Assembly (NCBI RefSeq): GCF_024763615.1
Contig: NC_077222.1
Span: 89,218,001-89,282,000 of the forward strand
Direction of reading: 5' to 3'
Source: Phlebotomus papatasi
Lineage: Eukaryota; Arthropoda; Insecta; Diptera; Psychodidae
DNA: 64,000 nt
Part shown: positions 47,853-60,039 of the stretch, in pieces
How the letters are laid out: each line of letters opens with the position of its first letter
How positions within the stretch are numbered: the first letter of the stretch is position 1
Translations under genes and position numbers: made by a program
The notes under the pieces: model-generated
Told to the model about the DNA's origin: nothing
The model's input: only the letters and a program-made list of their open reading frames with translations
The model's database searches: none

Positions 47853-48347
47853 AATTAGAGATAGAATCCGGTCGATTTCCGTTAGTAAGGGTTAGAGTAC
47901 ATTTGGTTGTCGCCTTCAAAAACCGCAACAGAAAGGCCCTCAGAGGGTTAACTAATTTTATTAAAATGAATAACATTGAACTGTAGTGCACCTCCAAGGT
48001 TCTGTACCGATAGATTTCCGGGTAACCATGCGCAGCGGGACTTTTTTTTGTGCGCTTTTGGGTACCTTAAGTTACTACTAGGTTGTCTAGCTTGAAGATT
48101 TGAGTTGGGAGGGTTTCTCTCACTCAGCTAATCCGAGTTCTTTACCTCCAATTTATGAAGCTTGGCCTTCCTCTAACTGGATGGGGTGCCCAGTGGCGAG
48201 ATTGATCCCGAATCACATGGTTCGATGGAGTCCGTCGATACAGGATCTCGGTGAGTGAGTTTCTGTCAAGATTTTCATAAAAAAATTTGGGTTTTACAGG
48301 TCATGCTCTCTTTGGAGCTTTTTATGTTATATTTATTAGTGCCTTAA
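47853..48347. other. Intergenic DNA, one GC-rich patch
   Basis: 48000-48260 is clearly more GC-rich than its surroundings and contains GTGGCGAGATTG and GGTTCGATGGAGTCC, which faintly resemble pol III boxes. I cannot assign it. CAGAGGGTTAAC near 47945 resembles a TTAA-element end. Confidence 0.25.
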
Positions 48348-48581
48348 CACTAAACTTACGAAGACCCGGTCAAATTGACCGGCTTAAAATTATCACATAT
48401 TTAAACGGTACAATGTCACTATCAAACTTTATAAATTTCTCAATATATGCATGTAATATATTTTTCAGTGTTTTAATTTTAAATTTTTGTTCTTTTCCAA
48501 GAGAAATTTATTGAGTATTCTACTCTACCGCGGTTTGTCATTTGACCGAAAAACGATCAAAACCGGTCAGTAGGTTTAGTG
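48348..48581. mobile_element. TIR MITE next to TTAA
   Basis: CACTAAACTTACGAAGACC at the left and GGTCAGTAGGTTTAGTG at the right, inverted; TTAA precedes the left end (48344-48347), while the right has ATAA. Subterminal GGTCAAATTGACC is a palindrome. 234 bp, non-coding. Fits a piggyBac-type MITE with one degenerate flank. Confidence 0.65.
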
Positions 48582-48594
48582 ATAAGGCAGTGTT

Positions 48595-49041
48595 ATGGTC
48601 CGAAATCAGCTCTTAGAGCTGAGGACCTGTGTGAAGGAGGGGTCGGAGTACAATTGGGTGGATTTTCGAAAGTCGGTTTTTCGGTTAATCGGACTTTCAT
48701 TTAAATCTTATGAAGTTGGGGTGTTCAGAAGAGTTGTAGCATTTAACGAGAGCTTTCCAAATCACCAAGTTTTTCAAATTCACTTACTTCACTTACGTGA
48801 AATTACCTCTGTCTATCGAAACTTTTTGGAAAGGATAAGGATTCTCTTCATTCATGAACTTTTAAATAAAATTATTTATTGCAATTTTATTTATGAATTG
48901 CGTTTAAAGTATTTATTGCGATTGCTGACGGAGATTTGGGTACATCGAGATGTCGTGCAGGAAGTGCACCTAACACAAGGTGATGCAGCAACTGTGCTGA
49001 AGTCCATCAAACAGAGCAGTGCTCAATATTTCGAATTGTAA
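48595..49041 (+). other. Unassigned 148-codon open frame, partly repeat DNA
   Basis: Its first half contains GAGTTGTAGCATTTAACGAG, a phrase of the 297-2094 repeat family, so the frame is at least partly repeat sequence. The C-terminal part (HRDVVQEVHLTQGDAATVLK) looks more protein-like but has no recognisable domain. I do not consider it a gene on this evidence. Confidence 0.15.
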
Positions 49042-50749
49042 CAAATCAGGTAGTAAATTCTACACGAATATGTCGATCATTTGATATCTTTACTCGCGCG
49101 AAATCTAATCAAAGATTAGATTCAAAGGACTTGAAAAGTGCTCCAGTTCAAATAGGATAGAACTCAATTGAGTGACCCGATGCTTCTTGCCAAATGAAAT
49201 TTCTTCTCTCCCATCGACTATTGATTTTCAACCGATACTTTTTAAACATTCCCTATTGCATCTACACATTTTCTAACGGACGTTACGGGAGAATTTTATG
49301 AAAGTTGAACAGATTGAAAATAGGGTTTGTGGAATTTCGTTGAGAATGCATTGGGAAATTAATTAAATGCCTAATGAATTGGAATATAATTTTGTAATTA
49401 TTAAACATTTAATTACTAGTGTTGAGAGGTAAAAGTTAAAAATTAGTTTTAACTGTAATTGTAGGATGTTATAATGAAATACTACGGGAAAATATAGGTA
49501 AACCGCAATTTAATTAAATGAACAAATGACCCATCCTATATTTGCCTCTTAGCATTACAACAAAATGTTCAACGAGCTCAACATATCACACACTGAGCAC
49601 ATATTCCAAATGGCAATGTTGTGGAGGGGTGGCAGGAAAACTCTTGCAGGAATTCAGAGCGGAAAACTTTTGTGAAATTTTCCCTCAGTATCACTGTGCT
49701 CAACAGCACAAGTGCATGCATGGAAAACTATCCTAACACTGACAATGTGCAACATTACTCAATTCAGAATATTGAGAATACATGAAGAAGGAGGGATGGT
49801 ATGAAGGGAAATTCTGGCTGAGAGGTGAGACTTTCAGTTATGCATTCTAGAATTCTCAATCTGCCATGCACAGAATTTTACTGCTCTGTGCCAAAAAGCT
49901 CCTTCTATACTTTGTACAAAATATAAATTTTCCTGTAATATCTGAAAGGAATGCGTAATCTGGTGTATGCCTCCAAGGTAAGAATGTTCCCAGAATTTCA
50001 ATTAGAATAAATTCATGCTGAAATATTTTCTACAATTTTAGTGCCTCTCGTCCTTTTCAAGATCGGCATCAAAGATTTTTGCCTTCAGGGGACAATTCTC
50101 TCATCAACACATCCTCGAAGCAAAAGCACCATGTTGCCTTATGAAATGGCTGGTAGCAATAAATAATTTTTGATTGTAACTTTTGCCAACACTTCATCGA
50201 ACAAATTTTCTTAATAAACACAAAGTTTTCTTATCAAGGCACCTTCGAATGTCGCGCTTTATTTTGCCCATTTAGAAACTACCAACACCACATACACTCA
50301 GGAAAATATCGTTGCCAAAAGTATGTAGCAAGAAGATGTGTTGAATCGAAAGCGATACTGTTGATGTTGCCCGGTACTCTGTCATACTCAGAAGAAGTGT
50401 AAGTAGCAGGTCTGCAGTAAATGGTTTGAAGATCTTGCAATCACAACACGTCGGAGAATTTTATGTAAGGGACGGTGCGGTAGTGTCACACACGTTTCGA
50501 ACAACTTTCATTCGGAAGTTGTCATGGTTGTGCCGGATACGCCATGAGTTAGTACCATTTTTCACTGGATCAAAAATTCACCTAATCTTAAACTCCTCCA
50601 TTTCTTCCAGTTAATTTTTAATGTAGGCTCTGTTCTGCCTTCGTATATTCTTTCAATCCTGCAGTCTTTTTTCGAAATAACTGGAAATGTTGCTTGTTGT
50701 TCCTCATTGCAATGTTTTAATTCGGGATTCATTTGGATCGAAAATAGCA
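49042..50749. other. Apparently unique DNA, no gene recognised
   Basis: Short frames only (49542-49736, 50426-50614); nothing recognisable. Confidence 0.3.
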
Positions 50750-50751
50750 TA

Positions 50752-51800
50752 GGGTAAGGGCTCATAATTTTGGACAGTTCCTAAATTTGGACACTTTGAG
50801 GGTAAAATTGGACACTACAAATAAATTGATTAAAATTATGGATTTTTATTCCCATATTTGATGAATAATGAATTTTATTTAAATATTTGTTCTTTTTGGA
50901 AGATTTTAACACTAAATACGTTAAATTTTGAATATTATTTGAGTTGAAATTGCTTTGTTGAAAATTCAGTGTGAGCAATCGCTTACGAGAAATATGACAG
51001 AACTTCGTGTTTACTTCAGTCTTATTTAGCTGTGAGGAAGTACTAACAATGTTTCTTCGCTATTTTTAAGTGATATTATTAAATATTCATCGAATATTGT
51101 GTTGACTTACGTTAATGGTGATTTGTACATTTAACCTGAAGTGAGATTTGCCTTATGAATTTGATTTTTCGTGTGAAAAATGGGAAATTTTTTAAGACAT
51201 TTACCAGTGAGGTAATACTCCTTATTTTGGACAGGTGTTTTGCTCACGAAATTTCGTGAAGTTTTAGCTTTTATGATGACTAGGTTGGACAAATGCCTGG
51301 AGAAACAAAGGAGCATCATCTCTATGAAAGAGATGCAGCAAGAAAAGCCTTGAAAGGCTTCCGGAAAGGCCAGGGAATGCGCGAATCCGCGCGTATTTGG
51401 AGTACCGAGTTCAACTCACTTTAATGAATGATATGGAAAGTATCCGGGCTTCTTGTGACATTCTACGGTTCCCTTACATAAACAGGAAGAGGACTTGGTA
51501 AGATTGGTTCTTGAAATGAAGAACAATGGACATCCTGTTGAGGTGAATTAGCTGTCCAAATACACAGCCAAGGTGTCCAAATTAACAGCCAAGATGTCCA
51601 AAATTTCAGTCAAATTCACCTCTACACGTGTTAAGACCAATTTTAGTATAAACAAAGATAGTAAGCCCTTGCCAAGCTTCTAAACAACCCTTATGAAAAG
51701 AGAGTAACACAAAAAATCAATTAGTATTGAAAATTTCGCAATTCAAACTTGGAACATTGATGCTTATAAGCACCCTGTCCAAAATTATGAGCATTTACCC
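50752..51800 (+). mobile_element. Internally deleted pogo-like element, copy 1
   Basis: TIRs GGGTAAGGGCTCATAATTTT and ATTATGAGCATTTACCC, flanked by TA (50750-50751, 51801-51802). The subterminal GTCCAAAATTATGAG continues the match. It carries remains of the transposase N-terminus (next entry) but no DDE domain. 1049 bp. A sister copy with the same deletion structure is at 54065-55089. Confidence 0.8.
51293..51424 (+). pseudogene. pogo-like transposase N-terminal HTH (psq type), truncated
   Basis: ATG 51293 to TAA 51422, 43 codons: MPGETKEHHLYERDAARKAL, GFRKGQGMRESARIW. This is the first helix-turn-helix of pogo/CENP-B-like transposases ('AL..FR.G.g...AARiw.vP'). After a frameshift, KQEEDLVRLVLEMKNNGHPV (51480-51540) matches the start of the second CENP-B-type DNA-binding domain. 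The catalytic domain is gone. The same 43-codon frame exists in copy 2 (ATG 54604). Confidence 0.6.
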
Positions 51801-51802
51801 TA

Positions 51803-51993
51803 CTGGTGTTCCTGATCAAACCAGTCGTCTCATGATCTGGGTTTCTCATTTTTAATAACTCATAGCCTGACGCCTCAAAAGATTCACGTATTACTTTTTG
51901 GAATGCTTCCACCATATTTTCATTTCTTCATTGCATGAAGCCTCCACTTCGGGGTAGAACCAAGCATGTAGCAAGTAATTTTTTTATATGGAG
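51803..51993. other. No feature seen
   Basis: Short unique-looking interval between two transposons. Confidence 0.3.
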
Positions 51994-52216
51994 CTATTTG
52001 AAGCCAATTCCTAAATTGATCTCGGACTCAGCTAACAGTGCTCCGAGTAAAAAATTTATTTAAACAAAAATTTAGTATATTTATCCATCCATACGGAAAG
52101 GTATCTTGTAATACGGAAAAACTTTTCACTTTTTTGTTATTTTGTGTAACGGTCGCGAGTGCAAAAAAATTCCCATATAAATTTAAATTGAAGTGTGAGA
52201 AAGTGGCTTCAAATTT
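51994..52216. mobile_element. MITE family with TTTGAAGCCA ends, copy 2
   Basis: Second copy of the 35228-35441 family: ATTTGAAGCCAATTCCTAAA at the left, GTGGCTTCAAATTT at the right, and the same interior landmarks. Confidence 0.7.
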
Positions 52217-54064
52217 CAGGCAACTTACCAGGGACGTGGGTAGAACCCATTTTTTTTTGAACATCTGGACGCCAATCTTCCTCTGAATTTCACTTGTACC
52301 ATGAAACGTTCAGACTCTATATTGGCATTTCTCCCTACTCTAGAATCCAAAATCGAGCTAATTTGACGAATGGCTAGAAAAATTATGTATTGCCCATCTC
52401 CGTCTTGCAGGCTCTTATGACCTCTTGAGAAAATCGGTGGAAAAGTCCGTCGATTGCTTTCAAACTTTACTGTCTTTATATTGTTTTATATTGTTTTTTT
52501 TTAATTCTATTTACTTCTGGTTAAATATATTACAATTTAATGTATGTTATTCTAGTTCGAATATTTACTGTAAGAACAACATTAAGACGATGAGCATAGA
52601 ACATAAATTAAAATCGCTTCTACGAGGATATTCAGTATTTTCGATGTAGTATAATATATTTTTCCTGATGGTTTGTTTTTCTTTCTTTTTTTACAAAGAT
52701 TAAAAGTCATTAACTAGGAAAATAATTGAAAAAAAAACATATGTACTTTCGACTTAATACAATTATTGCAATTGCTGATACTAATTGGGCCACATTACAG
52801 AGTAATGCAAGATAAATAATTCTTGAGCATTTCGTTCCAAAGCTCATGCTTGGTATCATGGCAGCAAAATGAACTTATCGTCTCTGTTGTTTGCGTTTGC
52901 AGTTTTCTTTGAGTGCACTACTTCGTGTGATGAATACGTAGTAGATGCGATTACAGCATTTTCACGAGCAGGAACCTCATGAAAAGGTACCTCATGGATT
53001 TTTGGATGATGACACAAAACTCTTCCTTTAGAGATAAACAAAACTTCCCACGTTATCTCTTACCGGTGTCTCCGTGAATGCTTTTACAGGCAAAACACAA
53101 ATTAAGTTTTACACCTGCCGACCGGATAATAAATAATATTAACCTAAATTCCCGGGAAAACACCAACAAAATAGGTTGAGGAGGAGGAGTACTTTTGCTT
53201 TAGAGATAAGAAATTTCAACTATGGGAATGATATTTCAGAATAATCATATTTGGAATGGTGCCGCGGAATTTGGTGGTTGAAAGAGTGAGGGATAAGCAA
53301 GGGAAGAAATTAACCAATAAATTGCCACCCAAAATCTCCACAGCTGATATATTGCTCGACATTGTTGAAGATTTCCCGACCACTTTACTGCTTTTATAGC
53401 AAGTTTCAGCTGCTGCAGCATCCTGAAAAGCACCCAGAATGCAATGGTATTTGGTGGTGTAACAATGGCGAAGAGAAATAAAAGCTTGTAATGGAGATTT
53501 ATCGAATGCGATTTTGTTCAATTTGGTACAATGGAATAAATCTCATGTTAACATGAAGTTATATATCTTGTCATGCTTTCTCTCATGGCAAAACTCTAAA
53601 ATATGTCGATCAATTGGAAAATAACTTTCATATAGTTTATCTGGTTTAAAAATTTCTTGTTTGATTTACTACAGCAACTGGAGGAATTTAAAACATCATT
53701 TGTTTCAATTGAGCTTTTTAGAGAAATTACTAATTTGTTCTGTACTAGTAACCTAAATTGACTTCCGATCGTAACATAAATTGATAATTTGTGTAATACT
53801 ATTTAATTAGTCTCATTGAAACACATGGAGGATTAAGGAGGTAGTTAGAGTAGCGCTCAAGATAAAAGTTAGCAAGAACTCAACGAAGTTATGATTCTTT
53901 TATTGAAACTCCTGCTTGTGTCAGTGTTTTAAGAATGTCTACTACATATACAAATAAAATAAATGATATCATTCTCAAATAACTTAAAAATGTATAACAA
54001 ATATGTAATAATTCTACCCTTGAACAATTCTGTCTCGATTACCTCTTATGAAATTTTAAGTATA
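52217..54064. other. Apparently unique DNA with one mini-ORF
   Basis: Apart from the signal-peptide-like mini-ORF at 52869-52982 there is no recognisable gene. The minus frame 53216-53521 (101 codons) is of mixed composition and unassigned. Confidence 0.3.
52869..52982 (+). CDS. Mini-ORF with signal-peptide-like N-terminus
   Basis: 37 codons from ATG 52869 to TGA 52980: MNLSSLLFAFAVFFECTTSC, then DEYVVDAITAFSRAGTS. The short n-region, ~12-residue hydrophobic core and TTS-C boundary look like a secretion signal. It could be the first exon of a secreted protein (GTACC follows the stop; an internal GTAGT lies after DEY) or a chance frame. No promoter or neighbour supports it. Confidence 0.18.
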   Translation: MNLSSLLFAFAVFFECTTSCDEYVVDAITAFSRAGTS

Positions 54065-55089
54065 AGGTAAGGGCTCATAATTTTGTCCAGTTTCTTATTC
54101 TGGACACTTTGAGGCTAAAATTGGACACTACAAATAAATTGATTAAAATTATGGTTTTTTTTCCCATATTTGATGAATAATAAATTTTATCTAAATATTT
54201 GTTCTTTTTGGAAGATTTTAACACTAAATACGTCAAATTTTGAATATGATTTGAGTTGAAATTGCTTTGTTGAAAATTCAGTGTAAGCAATTGCTTACGA
54301 GAAATATGACAGAACTTCGTGTTTACTTCAGTCTTATTTTGCTGTGATGAAGTACTAACAATGTTTCCTCGCTTTTTTGAGTGATATTAATAAATATTCA
54401 TTGAATATTGTGTTGATTCACGTTAATGGTGATTTGTACATCTGACCTGAAGTGAGATTTGCCTTGTGAATTACGTTTTTCGTTTGAAAAGTGGGCAATT
54501 TTCTAAAAAATTCACCAGTGAGGTGATACTTCTTATTTTGGACAGGTGTTTTGCTTTTGAAATTTCGTAAAATTTTAGCTTTTGTAACGACCAGGTTGTA
54601 TAAATGCCTGGAGAAACAAAAGAGCATCATCTCTACGAACGAGATGTAGTGAGAAAAGCCTTGAAAGACTCCCGGAAAGGCCAGGGAATGCACAAATCTG
54701 CACGTACTTGGATTACCGAAGTCTACTCACTTTAATGAATGATATGGAAAGTATCCGGGCTTCTTGTGACATTCTATGGTTCCCTTACATAAACAGGAAG
54801 AGGACTTGGTAAGATTGGTTCATGAAATGAATAGCGATTGGCATCCTATTGAGGCGGATTTGCTGTCCAAATTTACAGCCAAGTTGTCCAAATTAATAAC
54901 CAAGTTGCCCAAAATTAGAATCAATTAATTTTAGTAAAAACAAAGATGATAAGCCCTTGCCAAGTTTCTAAACAACACACTTCTGAAAAGAAAGTAACAA
55001 AAAAGTCAATTAGTATTGAAAATATCGCACTTCAAACTCAGTACATTGATGCTTATAAGCAGACTGTCCAAAATTATGAGCCCTTACCC
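54065..55089 (+). mobile_element. Internally deleted pogo-like element, copy 2
   Basis: AGGTAAGGGCTCATAATTTT at the left, ATTATGAGCCCTTACCC at the right, TA at 54063-54064 and 55090-55091. Colinear with copy 1 at 50752-51800 (~88-90% by eye), including the psq HTH remnant (54604-54735). Copies share the same loss of the DDE domain, so both descend from one deleted master. Confidence 0.8.
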
Positions 55090-55097
55090 TACGTAAT

Positions 55098-55366
55098 CAA
55101 AACTGGACGACGTGGAAGTCTCTCAACCGTTTGAGGAGCGGCGTAGCGCGATCGAGAGACAACAGGTGGCGATGGGGCTTCTCGGAATGTGACGTCACTT
55201 GTGCCTGTGGGGTGGTTCAAACTACCCCACACGTATGTTTGTCCTTTGGCTCCTGCTTCTTGCAAGGTAGGGGACTTGATGTTGGCAAGCCCGCATGCCA
55301 TTAACGTAGCCCGTTATTGGGCAAGACATGTGTGAATTTTATGCCTCGACACGATTAATAATTATA
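55098..55366 (+). mobile_element. LINE 3' end, copy 2, with 12-bp target duplication
   Basis: Reads KSLNRLRSGVARSRDNRWRW, CDVTCACGVVQTTPHVC, then 3' UTR and tail CTCGACACGATTAATAAT. ACCCTACGTAAT flanks it at 55086-55097 and 55367-55378. The duplication includes the last bases of the pogo element, so the LINE inserted at that element's right edge. It is a homologue of 19839-20100 and starts at the same base. Confidence 0.85.
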
Positions 55367-55405
55367 ACCCTACGTAATTCTTAAAATATAGACGTAGAAA
55401 CATGG

Positions 55406-55505
55406 GAGGTAGAAAAGACCATTTAGAGTCCACGGGTAGATGAGATTCCCGCAGAGTTGTAGAAGAAGATGTGTGAATCAGTCTTTGTGTGACTAACAGG
55501 GTTCT
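55406..55505 (+). pseudogene. Decayed LINE RT fragment
   Basis: One frame with three stops reads EVEKTI, SPRVDEIPAEL, KKMCESVFV, LTGFF, matching the pre-palm block 'E..KA...K..KSPGvDEIPAELLK' of LINE reverse transcriptases. Too short to classify further. Confidence 0.5.
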
Positions 55506-55509
55506 TCAT

Positions 55510-57805
55510 ATTTTTTTTGTACTGTAGCGAACCAAACAACTGAAAATTAAGCTACATTTTACCATTTTACATGAATAAAACAGCAGTGCACAAATGTAGC
55601 AGCTATAGAGAAGTTACGTTGAGTTCGTATATGCTTGAAAACCTGAAACGCGTTCTAGCAAACAGACATGAATAGTCTAAAAATCGTAAAAAATGGATTG
55701 GTTACTGCCTATTTCGTTTGTCGATTGCCTGGTTAATCTAAAAATTTAGCCATGGCCATATGACTCCTCATAAAAGACTTCCAGCTCACGGTTCTTCCGA
55801 ATACAGTAGACTTATTGGTTCCTTCACTGAACCATAGATCTGTCCCAGTATTCAACTCTCAAGGATCAATGGTAATACCTTTTCATCCTAGTATAAGCGT
55901 ACTGTCGCGGGAACGAAATGGGTGAACTCCCCAGTTGCTGTAAAAATAAGGAGCGCCGTAAGCCAGCGGAAAAGTAAGGAGTAAGGTATTCTAAAAATTA
56001 GAGCTTTTGGAAGCCAAAAACTTAGAATGATCCTAAATCAATGGAACTACCTTTAAATCCATAAAGATAAAGCAAGAACCATGAAGGTCTCTAACGACCT
56101 GAAATCCACATTTCGAGATGACATGAGGCGAAGTAGTCTCGATATTACTGCAACACAGCAGCGGGCTCTACTTGACAGCTTCGAAGTAGGAGAGGCCTCA
56201 CCCTCGGTAAGGAATAATAACGGCTATTAGTAAGGATGTTAATAAACAATTTTCTAATAAATTTCTATGATGATGTGAGCCCAATCGGATACGATTGAGT
56301 ACAGAGCAACATGCAATAGCTGTGAATATAAAAACATCACATCTAATATTCTTTAATCAGGAAAGTTTGAGAAGAGCAATGTGGAGTAATTTGGGATTTA
56401 GCAGTCCATTTCATCGAGAATTTATCGGACGTTTTCCTGGCATTGGGAAGCCAAAAGAAATGGCATATTGATAGAATATTGTATTTCATTATGACATGTG
56501 AACAAATTACTAATCATTTATTTTAATTTCTCCACTGAAATTGTTTCACATTTATCACTGGGGAACTAGGGGAACCCTTCGGAATCCCCATGCTACCTTA
56601 AACACACAAAAAGGAAACTATAAATTGGATCAGAAAAATTGGTGTTATTTAGCAAAAGCTTTGGAAAATATTTGAGCAAACAATACAAAAGTAATATATT
56701 CTTCAATGTGTAGAATTTTATTCAAATTGAATTTTTGCTCTATAAACTTTTGTCATACAAATAAAACACAGAAATGGCAAGAGAAATAAATAAACGCTCC
56801 TGGCATATGATACACATGTGAATGTCTCAATCTCTGTGCTGTAAAAAAAAAACGGCGAGTGTTTCGTATAACTTCAATTTTTTTCTTGTATACTCAAAAT
56901 GTAAATATGGAATTTACATTTTTCCATCTTTGGAGACGCCTGGTGTTTTGCCCACCGTATTCTTCATGCAATATATTTGCATTAGTTGTAGTATCACGAA
57001 AGGACAAAAGTGTACAAAAGTTTCTTACACTGCAGAATTTATTCAACTCATTTCCACAAAGATACTCTGACTTTTATGGTATTTAATTTCTCAATCTTAT
57101 GACGCTGCTTCATACAACCATGTAGATAAAGTCTGAAATTTTAGAATGTTACAAATTTCAAGCACGAAATTGGATAGTTCTTCAGTGGGATGAGAATATG
57201 AAAACTGCTTATCATGTAAGAAAAATGGACATGTTCACAAGCATTGCATCTTGCAGATCTTTGCAGTAACTGTGTGGAGACAATCACGATAAGTTGCCAT
57301 GTGCAATGCTATTGTCGATCAAAAGTTTTTCATTTCATTGGATTGACGTTGTATTCAAAGTTGCAACATTAAAAAAAGGAAAAATAGTATTTCTGCTGGT
57401 GAAAGGTGTTGTTGAAAGCCAAAACCATGAAAATTGTAATAGATTGTGGGATATGCAGAGTCGTAGTTTGAGTTTGGGTTGAAATCCTCATCATCCCTGT
57501 GAAACCCAATAATCTACAGCTCGAACTTCCAACTTTGACGAGAGACAAACACTCTCAAAACTGTTGAGTTTTTAGGAGTTTTCTGACAAAATACGTAAAC
57601 AAGCTATAAACGGGATGTACCTTAATACACTGAAATAAATTTAGTTCAAAAAATTATATAGTAAAATATATTTTTTACTAACCATATATTTAACAGTAAT
57701 ACCACCCTTGAAATTTCCGAATTATAGAATTAATCGTAGAGTATTTTATATCACTCTACTAACATAATTTTTACATTTAACGTTATTGGTTATAGAAATT
57801 CTTTT
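55510..57805. other. No gene recognised
   Basis: A 49-codon frame at 56081-56230 reads like polar protein sequence but has no family. 56.3-57.6 kb is unique-looking AT-rich DNA. Nothing else is supported. Confidence 0.3.
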
Positions 57806-57817
57806 AAATGGTAGTCA

Positions 57818-58885
57818 AGCATCTTTTTTGGGGTTCTTATCTAATTAAACCGAAGGGTAGAGAGCTCTATAAGGTAGCTGAAAACAAAAATTTAAGCTTA
57901 TTGTCAACCGGAGATCCTACGTACTGGCTCACGGACCCAAAAAAACGTTCCGGAAAAGAGTTCTGGAGAGAAGTCCTCCGATCTTTCCTCACACCACAGT
58001 ACCATTGTTCTCGAAGTCTTTTCTAAAACTGAGACTATACCCAGGGAACGTCCTCATGTTAACAACACCACAATAAACTGTAATCTTTTTAGACAAAGAT
58101 TGGATAATTCTATCCCAGCATCCTCACCACACATCACGAGATAGATCAGGCAGTGAAGTGTTTGAAGGGGGCTATGCATGAGGATGCACGATCATCTACC
58201 TCGTTTAGCGATGGTGGATCCCAACGATGTGGGGTACCTATGAGTGTAAGGGAGAAAATTCGCGAGATAACGGATTTGTAAAAGATCTGGCAATCGACAA
58301 AACATCCCCTTGACAAGATGAACTTAAACAGAACGGCTAAAGAGCTTAAGAAATTGCTGGTTGATCTGAAAAATGAGTCAAACATTCAATAACTACGAAA
58401 CCTAACTGCAACTGAAGACAGTCTTTAGAGGTCCACAAAAAAGCTGACTCGGCCATAAAATACTGGTCCATCCATAAGAAGGATCGGTAGAAGTTGGGCA
58501 AGATGATTCCGACAAGGCGGACGCCTTTGTTGACCACTTGAGCAATGTCTTTCGTCCTTGGCCGGAAAGAGAGGACGATGACCTTAAGGCGGACAGGGTT
58601 CTGGTAGCTCCTGGCCAAGTAATTCAAATTGTTGGCATAATCTGCTCTGATCTTAACCCAGAGAAGCTCCCGGATATGATTTCATGATGCGATTGAGACC
58701 CATCCTTGACAGAGACAGCATCGTTCCTGCGCACTAATTCGGCTCCCGAGCTTGTCATGAAACCGTCACGTCGTGCAGGTTCACCGGTTAGTGGATGTTA
58801 TACACACTTCCTTCGAGAATAAAATGTATTGTACCGGTACGTTCTTGAATGTCAGTCAGGCGTTCGATAGAGTTTAGAATAAGGC
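57818..58885 (+). pseudogene. Jockey ORF2: endonuclease end to RT motif A
   Basis: Starts KHLFWGSYLIKPKGRELYKV, PTYWLTDPKKR (endonuclease), then SDLSSHHST (equivalent of the SSDHxP motif, with D to H and P to T). The linker reads DSDKADAFVDHLSNVFRPWP. The palm start FLNVSQAFDRV (58850-58875) holds the motif-A region, with its terminal Asp present in AFD. Several stops and frameshifts make it non-functional. The frame resumes at ~60040 beyond nested insertions. Confidence 0.8.
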
Positions 58886-58956
58886 AATTGCATACAAAAT
58901 TTAAAAAAAAATTACTAAATACTAAAATATTTTTAGTCTTTTTTGGATAATTTGCA

Positions 58957-59133
58957 GTCAAGAAAGACGGTATAGACCTTTTCAAAACTTCTCTATTTCA
59001 TCCTCTTACGACGTTTCGCAGATTGGTTGTCCATAAGCATTGTAGATCTGAGGAAGGAGAAAACCTATCTACGAAACGTCGTTAGAGAATGAAATAGAGA
59101 AGTTTTGAAAAGGTCTATACCGTGTTTCTTGAC
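58957..59133. repeat. Hairpin inserted in the Jockey LINE
   Basis: GTCAAGAAAGACGGTATAGA (58957 on) pairs with TCTATACCGTGTTTCTTGAC (ending 59133). The ~65-bp arms continue through ACTTCTCTATTTCAT and CGACGTTTCG. The loop region contains CTGAGGAAGG and CGAAACGTC words. It separates the LINE frame at AYKI from KLL. Confidence 0.75.
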
Positions 59134-59199
59134 TCTAAAAAAATTACTGCACTACAACGGTTACCTCGTAATCAATTCCTTCCTGAGTCAAATATGATC

Positions 59200-59712
59200 C
59201 ATTTTTCTCTGAAGAGGATCAATTTGACCCTTTTATTTTTACCAGTGGTAGCGTCCTAGGAACTATTCCTCTCGTACAGTAATAACTTTCCCGATTTGAG
59301 AGCTCTCTCCGGTTGAGGTTCTTCCTTTACCGATTCAAATGTAAATCAGAGGCACTGGTAAAAATAAAAGGATCAAATTGATCCAAATTTGAACCTTTTG
59401 CAAAGAATGGATCAAATTTGAAACTCTGAATACACATTTATCATAATAGAACTTGTTAATTTGATCCATCCTTTGCAAAGGGATCAAATTTGAACAAATT
59501 TGATCAATTTATTTTAAGCAATGGAGAACTTACCTAAAAGCCCATTGGAAGTTCGAAAGTTTAAACCGACGAGTTACACAAATGTGAGCAAATTCATGAA
59601 AAGGACATTTACTTAAATGAAATTGCAATTCAAACGTTCTACCATTCTGAAAATCCACAAAAGTTACACAAAAATTCACTTTGCAGCAAACGTCTAGTCA
59701 TTTTTTAAAATA
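59200..59712. repeat. GGATCAAATTTGA-rich inverted repeat
   Basis: CAATTTGACCCTTTTATTTT (59220 area) pairs with GGTAAAAATAAAAGGATCAA (59356 area), and TTTGCAAAGAATGGATCAA pairs with TTTGATCCATCCTTTGC near 59460-59480. Part of the DNA inserted between LINE segments; boundaries uncertain. Confidence 0.5.
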
Positions 59713-59946
59713 CAGTAGACTCTCTCTCAATCGGGAATATGGGGCGAAATGTCATCCGGTTTAGCGATAGAATTAAGCGTCAAAGCCTTTGTAAATTCCA
59801 CAAAAAGCGCTCAATTATAAAGAATCACGATAAAATAGGAAGAACTACAGCGAATTTGAGCGAATTAGCTTCATAATTAAACGTGAAAATTGTCAACAAA
59901 ATTTGTCGCCCGATTGAAAAAGAGCCGATTGAGCGAGAGTCTACTG
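59713..59946. mobile_element. pogo/Tigger-type MITE nested in the Jockey LINE
   Basis: CAGTAGACTCTCTCTCAATC at the left and GATTGAGCGAGAGTCTACTG at the right, flanked by TA (59711-59712, 59947-59948). 234 bp, no frame. The same termini occur in the element at 4768-5097. Confidence 0.9.
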
Positions 59947-60039
59947 TATTGTTGACGATTGAAGTGTCAAGAATACCTAAATTCAAAATGGCAGTACAAT
60001 CAACGCTAAAGCGGCGAGTACGTGAACTTACACTTTAGG

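Noticed and set aside
48000..48260. GC-rich patch as a second SINE
   Set aside because: The box-like words are too degenerate and no tail or target duplication could be found.
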